NCBI RefSeq assembly: GCF_016808095.1
Contig: NC_068974.1
Location: forward strand, 20,320,825-20,384,824
Reading direction: 5' to 3'
DNA length: 64,000 bases
Source of the DNA: Vigna angularis
Taxonomy: Eukaryota; Streptophyta; Magnoliopsida; Fabales; Fabaceae
Positions within the stretch are counted from its first letter, which is position 1; every line of letters starts with the position of its first letter. Under the pieces are notes generated by a model. That model was not told the origin of the DNA and searched no databases. It saw nothing but the letters and a program-made list of their open reading frames with translations. The position numbers and the translations under genes are program-made. Below, piece after piece: positions 32,048-43,082 of the stretch.

Positions 32048-32709
32048 GGCATGGGGGTCTTTCTCAATAAGCTTTTGTACATGTCCCATGCTTGATCTAA
32101 TGTCTCCTTCATGCCTTGTCTGAAAGAAGAGATCTCTTGCTTCCCTTTATTGACTTTGGATTGTGGGAGGTATTTATTTAGAAACTTTGCAACCACAGCT
32201 TCCCATTCTGTAAAACTCCCTTCTGGAAAAGAATTTAACCATAACTTAGCATTGCCTTCCAATGAGAAAGGAAACAAGCTAAGCTTGATTGCTTCATCTA
32301 GAACTCCATTTATCTTCACAGTGTTACATATTTCATTAAAGGTGGTGAGATGTTCATACGGACTTTCATGTGATAGCCCATTAAACTGATTGTTTTTCAC
32401 CAACTGTATTAATGCTGGTTTCACCTCCATGTTTGTGGCATTGACCCTCGGCCTTGCTATACTATTAAAATGTTGAGGGCCAACAAAAGTGGTGTAATCT
32501 GCAAGAGTACGACTGCCATTATTCTCCTCTGTCATGTTTTCAGTGTTATGGTCAGACCTTGGTGGTAAAGGCTGTAATAGTATCTCAGGAGAAGGGAATA
32601 GTTCACGTGAAGTTCGAATTTTCCTCCTCCTTCTAATTTCGTCCAGGCCTTCAAGAAGAGGTTCAGAAATCTGTTTGCTTCTAGTTCGAATATTACCCTG
32701 CATACACAA
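32048..32709 (-). pseudogene. Element B gag, first (truncated) segment
   Basis: It begins MCMQGNIRTRSKQISEPLLE at a CTTGTGTATGCAG acceptor-like site. It runs through SLFPFSLEGNAKLWLN to YKSLLRKTPMP, where it joins the start of a second, diverged gag copy out of frame. The two copies differ at many residues, so a simple recent tandem duplication is unlikely. Confidence 0.82.
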
Positions 32710-32779
32710 GGAAACAAAACCCTAGAAAATTTTTTGTTAGCAAACAAGATAGAAAAGAGAAGATATAATTGAAGAGATA

Positions 32780-32945
32780 AAAAGATATGAAATAAAAACT
32801 TGAAAAATAAAAACAGAAAAAATAAAAACAGAAAACAGAAAATAAAAACAGAAAAAATAAAAACAGAAAACAGAAAATAAAAACAGAAAACCGAAAATTA
32901 AAATAAAAAAGAGAAAAATAAAAACAGAAAAACAGAATTCACAAG
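32780..32945 (-). repeat. A-rich (T-rich on coding strand) leader repeat of element B
   Basis: AATAAAAACAGAAAA units repeat irregularly, the counterpart of 20236-20375 in element A. Confidence 0.85.
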
Positions 32946-32993
32946 TCAAAAATAATAAAAAAAAATCACACAAATATACTAGTTTAACCAGAG

Positions 32994-33011
32994 TCCCCGG
33001 CAACGACGTCA
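32994..33011 (-). other. Primer-binding site of element B, mutated
   Basis: On the minus strand TGACGTCGTTGCCGGGGA, 16 of 18 matches to the tRNA-Asp site. Both changes are transitions (G to A, C to T). Confidence 0.85.
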
Positions 33012-33017
33012 AAAACT

Positions 33018-34190
33018 TGTTTACCTCTCGGCAAGTGTAATCGAATCGTAGCAAGTAATAATCCTGGTAAGACCAAGTATCGTTTCCCAAGCGACTCAAG
33101 GCCTAGACACTTATGTGATTAATTGATTAATTAAGACTTGAGAACAAAGTGTTATAAGTTTCAAATGCAAAAGACTCAAAAGTAAATATGTATGAATATG
33201 ATGATCAATGGTAAGAAGAAACAAAAGCGTGAATTGAAATATATGGATGAATATGTTGTTGGGGTTTATCAAGTTCATCTTTTCCATTCTCTTGTATTTA
33301 GGAATTCATCATTCTTTTCATTAATGTTAATGTCACTTTCTAAATTACTTTAAACTCGATTCCTCGGCGAAGAAAGCCTAATCATAATCACTAGTTTACA
33401 ATCTCTTGTCTCCCTAGCAATTAATCATGCATTATAGTGAACAGAAGCTTAAAGGCAACCAACCATCATACTATGCATGCTTTGAGCAAAGAGGAAAACC
33501 TTAACTATTAATGAAAGAAAGCATGTATCATATAAATGATCTTAAAGAACAAATTTCATACAAGAGAGTTTCTAAAGATTTACATTCATTCCCCAACAAC
33601 AAAATAAGTTTAGTTCACCATATTCATGGTGAAACTAGATGAAATACAATGGAAAAATGAAAGATAGAACTCGAGAAAGTTGAGAAAGGAGCCTTAGCAT
33701 CCAAAATCCTCCTCCAAGGGGTGAAAGAGAGGGTTTTGTTTCGTCCCAGCCAAAGATACAAACCCTAGAACGTCCTAAAGCTTATATACTATTCTAAAAA
33801 ATATAGAAAAATAGGCCCAAGCCCAGAAAAGTTCCGCTCAGCGGTAGTATCGCAAGTCACTTCTTCCCCTCAACTGCTTTTCTCCCCTCAGCGGTGCCAA
33901 CTGTTCTTGCGAGTGCCGCTCACCAGTAATTAGCGCTGAGCGGTACTTCTGTTTTCTCTTCTTTTGCACTTTTCTTGTCCTTTTCTGATTCCATCTCTAT
34001 CCCTTTTCACTTCTTTCATCAATTTCATCTAAAAACCTACAAACACAAGGGAATCAAGCATAAAACCTATCCAACTCTATTATTTCCAATAATTCAACAA
34101 AATCATGAGTTCAAGCTAATTTCTAAGTCATAAAGGTTGTAATTGAAGTAAATTTTAAGTATAAAAATAATAGTTTTTCAACTGTTATCA
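33018..34190 (-). repeat. 5' LTR of element B (1173 bp)
   Basis: On the minus strand it starts TGATAACAGTTGAAAAACTA and ends GAGGTAAACA, six bases before its primer site. A CCGCTCAGCGG/CGCTGAGCGG cluster (33833-33947) and a TATATAAG box (33781-33788) are present in the same order as in A. Confidence 0.92.
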
Positions 34191-34201
34191 CAACGGCGCC
34201 A
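34191..34201 (-). other. Primer-site remnant of LTR C
   Basis: On the minus strand the first 11 bases, TGGCGCCGTTG, of a tRNA-Asp site follow LTR C with the 6-nt spacer, then stop at the start of LTR B. Element B therefore appears inserted in the primer site of element C. Confidence 0.8.
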
Positions 34202-34207
34202 AAAACT

Positions 34208-35472
34208 TGTTAACCCTCAACAAGTGTACCAAATCGTATCAAGTAATAATAAAATGGTAAGACCAAGTATCGTTTCCCAAAGGACTTACGGCCTAAACAG
34301 TTGTGTGATTTGTTAATTATCTTAGACTTGTAACCAAAAATATTGTTGTTGAACTATGAAAAATGAACATGAATGCAAAGTTTTGATCAATGGACTTGAA
34401 AGATGCAAAAACGGTTGATGTATAATATGAATGATTATGTTGTTGGGGTTTCCGATTCATCCTATCCACTCTCATGTATTCAAGAATTCATCTTTCTTCA
34501 TTAATGTTAATGTCACTTTCTAATTTACCTTAAACCCGATGTCTCGGTGAAGAAAGCCTACTTCTAATCACTAGTTTACAATGTCTTGTCTCCATAGCAA
34601 CTATTCATGCTTTTCATTCGCACATAAGCTTAAAGGCAACCAATCCTCCTATCCCTATGTCTAGGCAATATTACTCTTGGGAGAATTTCTTCTGTTCTAG
34701 ATTTACTTATATGTGTCCATATAAATAACATCAATGATCATGCAATTGAATGAGTTAAACAAAGCATGCATAGAGTATAGAAGAAAAACCCTAACAATTA
34801 ATGAAACAAATAATATAGATTAAAGAACCAATTCAATACATGAGAGTTTCAAAGGATTACATCGGTTCCCCAACAACAATGAAGGTTTAGTTCACCATAG
34901 ACATGGTGAAACTAGATGGAAAACAATGAAAGAATGAAAGATAGAACCCTAGGAGTTGAAGAATAGAGCTTGAGCATCCAAAATCCTCCTCCAAGGGGTG
35001 AAGAAAGTGTGATTTCGCCTCTTTCTATCCAAAGATACTAACCCTAATTCGGCTAAAACCTTATATAGCTTCCTAAAAATTACAAAAAATTGCCCCAAGG
35101 CCCAATAAAATGGCGCTCAGCGGTAAGTGCGATTCTTCTATTCTGACGCTCAGTTGCAGTTTTGCCCCTCAGCGTTGACTGCGGGACTTCAGAGTGTCGC
35201 TCAGCGGTAAAAGTGGTGCTAAGCGGTACTTGTGGCTCTTCTTTTATGCACTTTTTCTTCCTTTTCTGAGTCCAACTTTTGACTACTTCACTTCTTTCAT
35301 TCAATTCATCTTAAAACCTGCAAAAACAACGAAAGCCAAGCATAAAACCCATCCAACCTTCTTATTTCCAAAACATAAGCAAAAGCATGATTCCAAGCTA
35401 GTTTCTAAGTCATAAAGGTTGTTTTTTATGTCAAAATTAAGTATAAAAATAACAGTTTTGCAACTGTTACCA
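34208..35472 (-). repeat. LTR C (1265 bp), related to LTR A/B
   Basis: On the minus strand it starts TGGTAACAGTTGC and ends GAGGGTTAACA. It contains a GCTCAGCGGTAA cluster (35112-35230) and TATATAAG (35060-35067). No internal region survives beyond the 11-nt primer-site piece. Confidence 0.9.
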
Positions 35473-36550
35473 TTCATGAATTCATCTTTCTTCATTAATG
35501 TTAATGTCACTTTCTAATTTACCTTAAACCCGATGTCTCAGTGAAGAAAGCCTACTCCTAATCACTAGTTTACAATGTCTTGTCTCCCTAGCAATTATTC
35601 ATGCATTACATTCGCATAGAAGCTTAAAGGCAATCGATCCTCCTATTCCTATGTCTAGGTAATATTGCTTCCGGGAAAATTTCCACAACTCTAGATTTCC
35701 TCATATGTGTCCATAGTGACAAAATCAATAATCATGCAATTGAATGAGTTAAACAAAGCATGCATAGAGAATAGAGAAAAAACCCTAACAATTAATGAAG
35801 TAAAGCATATATAATCAAGAATCAATTCAATACATGAGAGTTTCAAAGGATTACATCGTTTCCCAAACAACAATGGAGGTTTAGTTCACTATAGACATGG
35901 TGAAACTAGATGAAAATAATGAAAAGAATGAAAGATAGAACCCTAAAAGTTGAAGATCGAAGCTTCCGCATCCAAAATTCGCCTCCAAGGGGTGAAAGGA
36001 GTGTGATTTCGCCTCTTTCTGTCCAAAGATATCAACCCTAGGTCGACTAAACCCTTATATAGTTTATTAAAAATACAGAACATTGGCCCAAGCCCAATTA
36101 AACAGCGCTCAGAAGTAGAATTGCGCTCAGTGGTAAATGCGACACTCAGAATGACGCTAAGCGATGACGCTCAAGCGTGAAACAGTGGTTTTTCACCTCT
36201 AAACTAGCGCTCAACGCAACTTTTTCTACACTCTGGTTGACTTTTCTACACTCTCGTTGACTCGTTGACTTTTCTCCATTCTGGTTGACTTTTATGCACT
36301 CTGGTTGACTTTTCTGCATTCTGGTTGACTTTTCTACATTTCAACCATTCGGTACTTTAACTCTTCTTTTAAATAATTCCAATAGCCTACAAAATCAAGG
36401 GAATCTAGCACAAAACCATTAAATTCACCTTCAACTCTCTTATTCACAAAACTAAAGAAAAAACATGAGTTAAAGCAAGTTTCTAAGTCGAAAAGGGTTA
36501 ATTTATTATCAAAATTAAGTATAAAAATAACGGTATTTCAACCGTTATCA
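35473..36550 (-). repeat. LTR D, truncated (1078 bp)
   Basis: On the minus strand it starts TGATAACGGTTGAAATACCG and stops within U5, where LTR C begins. It has GCGCTCAG motifs (36104-36215), a TATATAAG box (about 36054-36061) and an array of 20-bp repeats at 36222-36341 absent from A, B and C. Its start abuts the copia LTR at 36551. Confidence 0.88.
36222..36341 (-). repeat. 20-bp tandem repeats with TTGACTTTT in LTR D
   Basis: TTTTCTACACTCTGGTTGAC and variants repeat about six times. Each unit contains TTGACT, the core recognised by WRKY factors (W-box). It lies in U3, upstream of the TATA box in LTR orientation. Confidence 0.8.
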
Positions 36551-37610
36551 GCACCCTCATATTCTCACAACCCAGAAAGCAATCCCAACTTTATGTAACC
36601 TTAGAGCAATCATAACTCTAAGAAAACCTTGAGAGCAATCCCAACTCTCAACGAGAACAAACACAATTCTCTCCCTTTGGCATAAGCGCATAGAAACTCA
36701 ATCTACAGATTGAAAAAGATAAACGTGATCTTCACAGCAGACACTCTAGTAGTGTAGATATGATCAGAAACCTTTGAGCACAGTTATTGATGTATTAACC
36801 CAGATTTAATCCTTGATTCTTCAATATGGTTCTCGGACGATTTTTGTAATCAACACTTAATAAAATGTTAGGTTTGAAACAGCGCGCAAGACAGTTATTT
36901 ATAGGATTTTCATAATCCCGACACATTTTAATCAATTACCAAATTAATGTAATCGGTTAAGCATTTTATAGTGCTACACCAAAATTACATTAAAACAGAT
37001 TTAACTGATTAAGCAATTAATGTAATCGATTGCAAATATATTGTAAATCAAAACAATTTAAAATGTGACCGTTATGACAGTTAATACTTAAATTGAAAAC
37101 AATTTTCAATTTGTACTAGATTTAACCGATTAAGGAAATTGTGTAATCGGTTAAGTATTACACTTAAGCAATTTTAAAACCTTTTTCTTCTAAAAACTCA
37201 TCACTGCACACAACAAACATATGTTAGCAAAGACCCAAGTTTTAATCGATTATGCATATAATGTAATCGGTTAAAACTTGTAGTTTGTCAAAGTTAGAGC
37301 ATTAGCTGATATTTGATGAACTTAATTGATTACATAAACACTATAATCGATTACTTCATACAGATATGCTTTGTGCAAGTGGTTTTGTCATTTAAAACAT
37401 GAGTATGCATATTATAGACATAAACACATGTATGACCATAGTAAATATGCAAACCAATCAATTCAAGCACAAACAAATATGTAAATGCAGTTATGCATAT
37501 AAAAAACGTTAAAGTTGATGTGCAAGAAACATATAGAAGCATATAGAAACACTTCTGTTATTGTCATCATAAAAAACAAAACACACAAGGGATTGGGTTT
37601 AGCTATCACA
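36551..37610 (-). mobile_element. Copia-type LTR, copy 2 (truncated by LTR D)
   Basis: On the minus strand it starts TGTGATAGCTAAACCC at 37610 and is homologous to copy 1 (7339-8675), including repeated TAATCGATTA and AACCGATTA words. Its end is missing where LTR D begins, so the D-C-B-A series lies inside this LTR. Confidence 0.7.
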
Positions 37611-38387
37611 TTGTTCCTCCTATCAACAGTAACCAATGAATGAGGTAAACCATTGATGGTGCAGGGAAACACTAGAAGGGGGTGGGGTGGGGGGGGGGAG
37701 GTTGAAGAGTGTTTCCATAACTTTTCTGCAACTTGCAAATTTGATCGTGATGTACGTGACACCTGAAGTTGATTAAGCTTGATTAGTAAATGTTGTCCTA
37801 GAGGGATCATTTACTTGGCCAACTTAAACGTATTCAAGTTTAGAATGTACGCAGTAATCTTAAGTGGAGTAGTGCATATTGTTAAAGAGATAAAGCGTAG
37901 TAGAAGTTAACTAGACTACATTGTTTATAAATAAACTAAAATACACACAATGTTTTATACTGTTTCACTTGTTAAGGCTCGTTCAGTTCTCCTCTAGGTT
38001 AACTTAGAGGGTTCCATTAGATATTCGAGGAAGTACAATGGAGTTTAACTCACTCCTAGTATCCCTAGATGTTCTCAATACCTCTAAGAAACTACGTCTA
38101 ATTTAGTTTTCCCCACTTTTGGTTGCGTAATATCGTTCACCACTCTTGGTATCCTTGATCAGCGAGTAATCGTTAGTTACCCTAGATCATTTGAGTATTC
38201 AAATCACTTCTAGTACTCAGCTTGCATGCCGAGATTTTCTGAGCATTCACATCACTCCTGGTATTGAGCAACATGTCGAGATTTCCTTTGAGTATTCGCA
38301 CCACTTTTGGTACTCAACAACCCGCCAAGATTTTCTTTAAGTTTCACACACTCCTTGTTGTGCAGTATTCTTCACCGTTCCTCGTAT
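37611..38387. other. Noncoding retroelement-like sequence
   Basis: It holds a G-rich tract (about 37676-37700) after AACACTAGAAGGGGG, a sequence I associate with legume copia internal regions, then AT-rich sequence and the 48-50-bp repeats described separately. No ORF with features was seen. Confidence 0.45.
38193..38338. repeat. 48-50-bp degenerate tandem repeat
   Basis: Three units begin GAGTATTC/GAGCATTC at 38193, 38241 and 38290, each with CACTCCTGGTACT-like and GCCGAGATTTTC-like parts. A fourth unit is at about 39704-39753, beyond the solo LTR, so the insertion split the array. Confidence 0.7.
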
Positions 38388-38392
38388 CCCTA

Positions 38393-39663
38393 TGATTGAG
38401 GTTGTACCCAAATCAAATTAATATGCAATTAAAGTGCAGTATATACTAGGAAGTGAGTCCTAGGTCGTCTCTCAAGGACCAACATTTGGTTTACTCGTTA
38501 GATCAAACACGTAGTGGTGGGGTTTGGACAATTTTACGAACTGAAATTAACAATTAAATGACTTAGATTAAAACGATGATTAAAACAGGTTGGTTACTAA
38601 TCAGATTGCAATGTTCCCAATCACAAATAAATCATTTGTTTCTCTCAACACCAATCCAACTCGAATCAATCAACTAAGCGGAGACTAAAACGAGTTTTCA
38701 TGACTGCGAATTAAGCAAATGCACACAACAGATTTATTGAGTTCTATGTATCACAGAGGATACCTCTAAGCGTGAACAAATAAGAAATGCACACAATTGA
38801 TTAAATACAATGCAGATTAACAAGAACGAAATCACAATAATAGTCCAATAATCTCAAGGAAACATCACAATTTTCATAGTTACCAACCGAACAGAATTCA
38901 AGCTACCATTTAAACTAAATGCAAAAACCAAAACAAAAATGAAAACATGAAAACAGAGGCAAACAAAACTGGAAAAATGTCAAAGAAATTGCAAGGACCA
39001 ATACAACACAGAACTAAAAACGAAACTCAACCTAGAAAACGAACTCAACCCAGAAAACGCAAGCAAACACGCAGACAGAATGGAAAACACAATCAGAACT
39101 ACAAACGAAATTGCTATGTGAAATTTAAAACGAAAATGTAAATGAAAGAGCACAAACAAGGAGTGAAAAACGGAAACGAAAATGAACAACAATGGCAAAA
39201 GATAAACGAATTTCAATCAGACTTACATGAAAATTAAATTCAATACATAGAAAGGGAAAAGATAAAACAAAAATAAAACCTCCATGGGAGCTCTGGTCTA
39301 GAAGCTAAAAACGAGAATGAATAGAGTGAAGAAGAAACTAAGGGTGGTGGTGGCTACTGGGCACAAGACTTTAGGTCAGTCCCTAAAATAGGGTCTTCCC
39401 AATCTGCCCAAAAATGGGCCCAAAACCTAAATTTGGTCCGATAATTAAAATTTGTCCAAAAATACAATAAAACAAAATAAAATCTGGATAAACAAATTTG
39501 AGGTGGATAAATGACGTGGCAGCTCTCTTAATTATGTCCCAAAATACAATTCCTAAAATTGCCCTAAAAATAATAATGGAAATAATTAAGTTTAGATAAC
39601 TGAGGAAATATTGGACAATTAAGCGCAATTCACTAGATAAATTGATAAAATAATGATTCATCA
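38393..39663 (-). mobile_element. Solo LTR (1271 bp)
   Basis: It is bounded by CCCTA duplications (38388-38392 and 39664-39668) and has TG...CA ends (TGATTGAGG... and ...GATTCATCA on the plus strand). The phrase 'gagtcctaggtcgtctctcaagg' near the left end resembles U5 of gypsy LTRs on the minus strand, which sets orientation. No internal region remains, so LTR-LTR recombination is likely. Confidence 0.85.
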
Positions 39664-39668
39664 CCCTA

Positions 39669-42600
39669 ATCAGCGAATAACCTTCAATTACCCTAGATCA
39701 ATTGAGTATTCGCACCACTCCTAGTACTAGACGATCTCGCCTAGATTTCCTCAGCTTCTTAAAGTTAAGTTGTAAGTGTTTTGATTCTCTCTAGAATTTC
39801 AATCATAGATTGCTTACAAGTCATTCGAAACTTAACCCTCACATAAAGGATATTCTTCAATACAATGTACTCTAAACACTCGTAGGTTTTTCTCTCATCT
39901 CTTTTTCTCATCTTACATAAGTAAACAATATGACAATGAAGTGCTACAGGGATGCTTTACTGCACTATTTCTCTCTTTCTCTCTTGTTACAAGCACAAGT
40001 AAATATTACAATGAAGCTTTGAGAGATTTCTTCTTTTCTTGCGCTCTTCTCTTTTCCTATTGATAATAGAAATTTGGCATTGATAACTCAAAGAGATTTC
40101 CTCGCTCAATGGATGATGAGATATCTTTACATCTTCACATTGTGTCTCCTCTTCATCCTCACTTTTCCTCTTTCCTCTTGTCTTTTATTTTTACATCTTG
40201 AGGATATAGCCGTTGTAAAGATGCTTGTCTTGAGATTTGATAATATGATAGTTTTGACGAAGTTTGTCTTGAGATTTTTTGTCTTTTGCCTATTGGTGTA
40301 GGTGCAGTCATAGGACGATGTCCTTTGTTAGAGCAGACGTGTTTTTCAGAGCTTTTATCAAAAGTGATCTTGACTTCTCTTTTTCGCACAACTTTTGATA
40401 AACTGATAAGTGCTTCTCATTGTCTTATTCTCAACGTTCATTTGGTGTCTATGAGATGAAATTTTGTAGTGATTGTCCTGCACAAGATAGATACATGTAT
40501 ATCAGATCTATTTATTTTTACTTTAATGATTTTAGATGTTTTCATCTTTTATTAAGATTCTTGTGTTTTGTTATTGTTTCAACTTAAGAGTCTTTTAGTG
40601 TTTTACTTCTTTGATGATTTGTTTCTACACAAGTTTTATATTACTGTTTCCTAGGGAGAGAACATTCTGTGAATGTCTTTCTTGTTACCTACTTATGATC
40701 TGATTGGATTTCGATGTACAATCAATTTATCAGATATTACTTTTTGTTGTTTTTGAACGTTGAGCATTTAATGTCATTTAATGATTGCTTAGAACAACAA
40801 ACTGCGTTTTGAATTTTCTTCCGTTAGTTGCAACTAAGCTCTTTTTTGAAGACACGAAGTGTATATAGTTACTTCGTCGTTAGATAAGGTACTTGTTAAG
40901 CTCATGGTATCGTTTAGTCAAGTAAACCTTTCTTTTGGTATTGTTCCTTTTTAGATAGATAGTTTAGCTTGTTTAAGCTTTCTTTCAATGTTTCGATTTT
41001 TATGTCTTTTAAGATGTTTTGTCAGAGACATTGTCTCTACCTATTTTGTCCTCGAGAGTTACGTTGAGTACCTTTTTTAGGTATCATCAAGATTTTGGTT
41101 TCAACTCTCTTAGACACTTTAGGCATACCAACGTTTAGTCATGCGTCTAGGTGTTTTGACCTAAATATTTTTCTATTTCCTAAGAACCTAAGTGTTTTCC
41201 TAAGATTTTCTATGTTGGAGATTCTGGTTCTAGGTTTTATGTGTTTGGGATGTTCTAAGTTGTTTTCTTGTTTCCTAGAGTTTTGAGATGTTTGTTTTCA
41301 ATTGGTGTCTTAAGTTTTCTTCTTCTATTTTTCTCCTAAGTTCCTTAGCTTTGTATTTCTATTGTTCACTTCTTTCTCCTAGATGGTCATCTACAACTTT
41401 TGGGTATGTTTTTCTAACTAGAGTTGTGTCCTATTATTTCATACCTTTTCTTTTCTATTATGTTTTTTGAGTGATTATGATTTCATTAGCCCTTCTAGGC
41501 TCATGGTTTTTCTAAGATGTTCTACCTTAGTGTTGATTAATGTTTTCTATCTTAATATTGGTCTCCTAACTTGGGGCTTTTCTACTATAGTATCTAACTA
41601 AAGGTTGGTTTCCTAACTTAGATTTGGGGTTTTCTATCAGTTAACATTGGTCTCCTAACTTGGGGTTTTTCTATTCTAGTATCTAACTGAAGGTTTAGGG
41701 TTTTCTATCAGAGTGTTTGTTTCCTTAGTTTAGGTGTTTCTAAACTAGTTGGTTTCTTAAGTATTTTTCTAGTTTGCAGTTATCTTTCCATGCACAGAGG
41801 CTTCTTCGTTAGTTTTTCATACATAAGGTCTTCTTCGTTTCATGTTATTTAGTTAAACTTCAAAACCAAGACCAGGGTGTCTATCAAATGATCTTGTGTT
41901 GAAAAGAGTTTGTCATAACTTGGCAACTATGTCAGCATAACTTGTACTATAACATTCTTCTAGAAAATTTTTTGTACTAGTTGTACAATGATAATGACAA
42001 GTGGTTCTGCCTCTATTAAAATATAATTGAAATATTATATGAAGCTTATTATTAGATCCTTGTAGATTAGGCCTATTTTGGGTCTAAACAAATTATACCA
42101 TTTTGTTATAATAATGGTTGAATAAATATATTATCTTAAGATTTCATATAAAAGATAATTTAATACATATTAAAAAATTAAAATCAAATTTTTAAGTAAA
42201 CTTTCTAAATAAAGTAAAATCAAGATTCAAATATATTTAAATAAATATTTTCTATGAAACATATGCTTTGTGATAAAATTGAGGTGGTTTAAATAGTAGT
42301 AAATTCAATTTTTTTAATCAAAATTTTGAATGTGGCACTATTACATAGAAAAGGCAATTAAAATGAATATTTTGTGAAGATGTTGAAAATCTTATGTCCA
42401 AGTGGAACTAAGGTCAAATCACAATAAATAAGAATGTAAATATCATTTTAGTTAGTCTTAAATTTTACTTCATAAGATGGTATTAAAATCATTTGAAATC
42501 TATCCTAGCAAAAATATTTATTTGTTAGATTTATCGTGTCACACTCTATTGGATCATCAATTAATATATAGTTTATATAGAAATAGATACTAATCTCACC

Positions 42601-42724
42601 TTATAAATTAGGTTGACTTACACATCAAATTTACTTTTTTAAAAAAATATGATTTTTCATATTAATAAGGAAATAAGTAAAATTGTGAAAAAAGATGATA
42701 TAAAAATATAAGAATATACAATTC
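39669..42724. other. T-rich noncoding stretch
   Basis: It contains the fourth 50-bp unit (39704-39753), long T-rich sequence with recurring TTTTCTA and CCTAAG words, and an 89-bp repeat pair at 41557-41722. 40070-40420 has short frames on both strands without family features. Origin unknown, probably degraded retroelement. Confidence 0.45.
41557..41722. repeat. Two-unit tandem repeat of about 89 bp
   Basis: ATTGGTCTCCTAACTTGGGG begins both units (41557 and 41646); the second lacks an 18-bp inner part. Confidence 0.75.
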
Positions 42725-42730
42725 AAAGAA

Positions 42731-43070
42731 GGTTTAAATATATTTTGGTCCGTTAACTTTTAGTGAAAATTGGAATAAGTCTTGTTCAAAATTTTGACTA
42801 AATTTAGTTCTTCAACTTATGAAATGCGCTGATTTAGTCATTTTAAGAAAATTTTATCAAGTTTATATAATGTTTAAAACACGTTTCTCCGCTAACACTA
42901 AAGTGAAAATGTGTCAAATGACGTAAACAACTCAAATGTTATCATAAAACACATTTAAAACATCAAATAAACTTAATAAATTTGGTTAAAAAGACTAAAT
43001 TCATAATTTTCTAAAGTTAGAAAATTAAATTAAACCAAAATTTAAAAAAAGGACTAATTTTATTCTTGAT
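42731..43070. mobile_element. MITE-like element with long degenerate inverted repeats
   Basis: The left part (GGTTTAAATATATTTTGGTCC...) and right part (...AAATTTAAAAAAAGGACTAA) form inverted repeats of roughly 110 bp or more. They meet around a short centre at about 42890. Ends and target duplication were not resolved. It adjoins the MULE at 43083. Confidence 0.5.
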
Positions 43071-43082
43071 TCTTAATTTTTT

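Larger units (their letters stand above)
17375..34190 (-). mobile_element. Athila-like gypsy element B (non-autonomous, interrupted by A)
   Basis: Read on the minus strand: LTR (34190-33018), 6-nt spacer, tRNA-Asp primer site, T-rich leader, chimeric gag, protease, hairpin linker, 3' ORF, 3' UTR. The element then breaks off at about 17375, so its 3' LTR is missing. Element A (18875-27809) is inserted in its 3' ORF with duplication TCCCT. B has the same gene order as A and, like A, no reverse transcriptase, RNase H or integrase. It is older than A: the primer site has two transitions and gag is rearranged. Its right LTR abuts an 11-nt primer-site remnant of LTR C. Confidence 0.85.
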
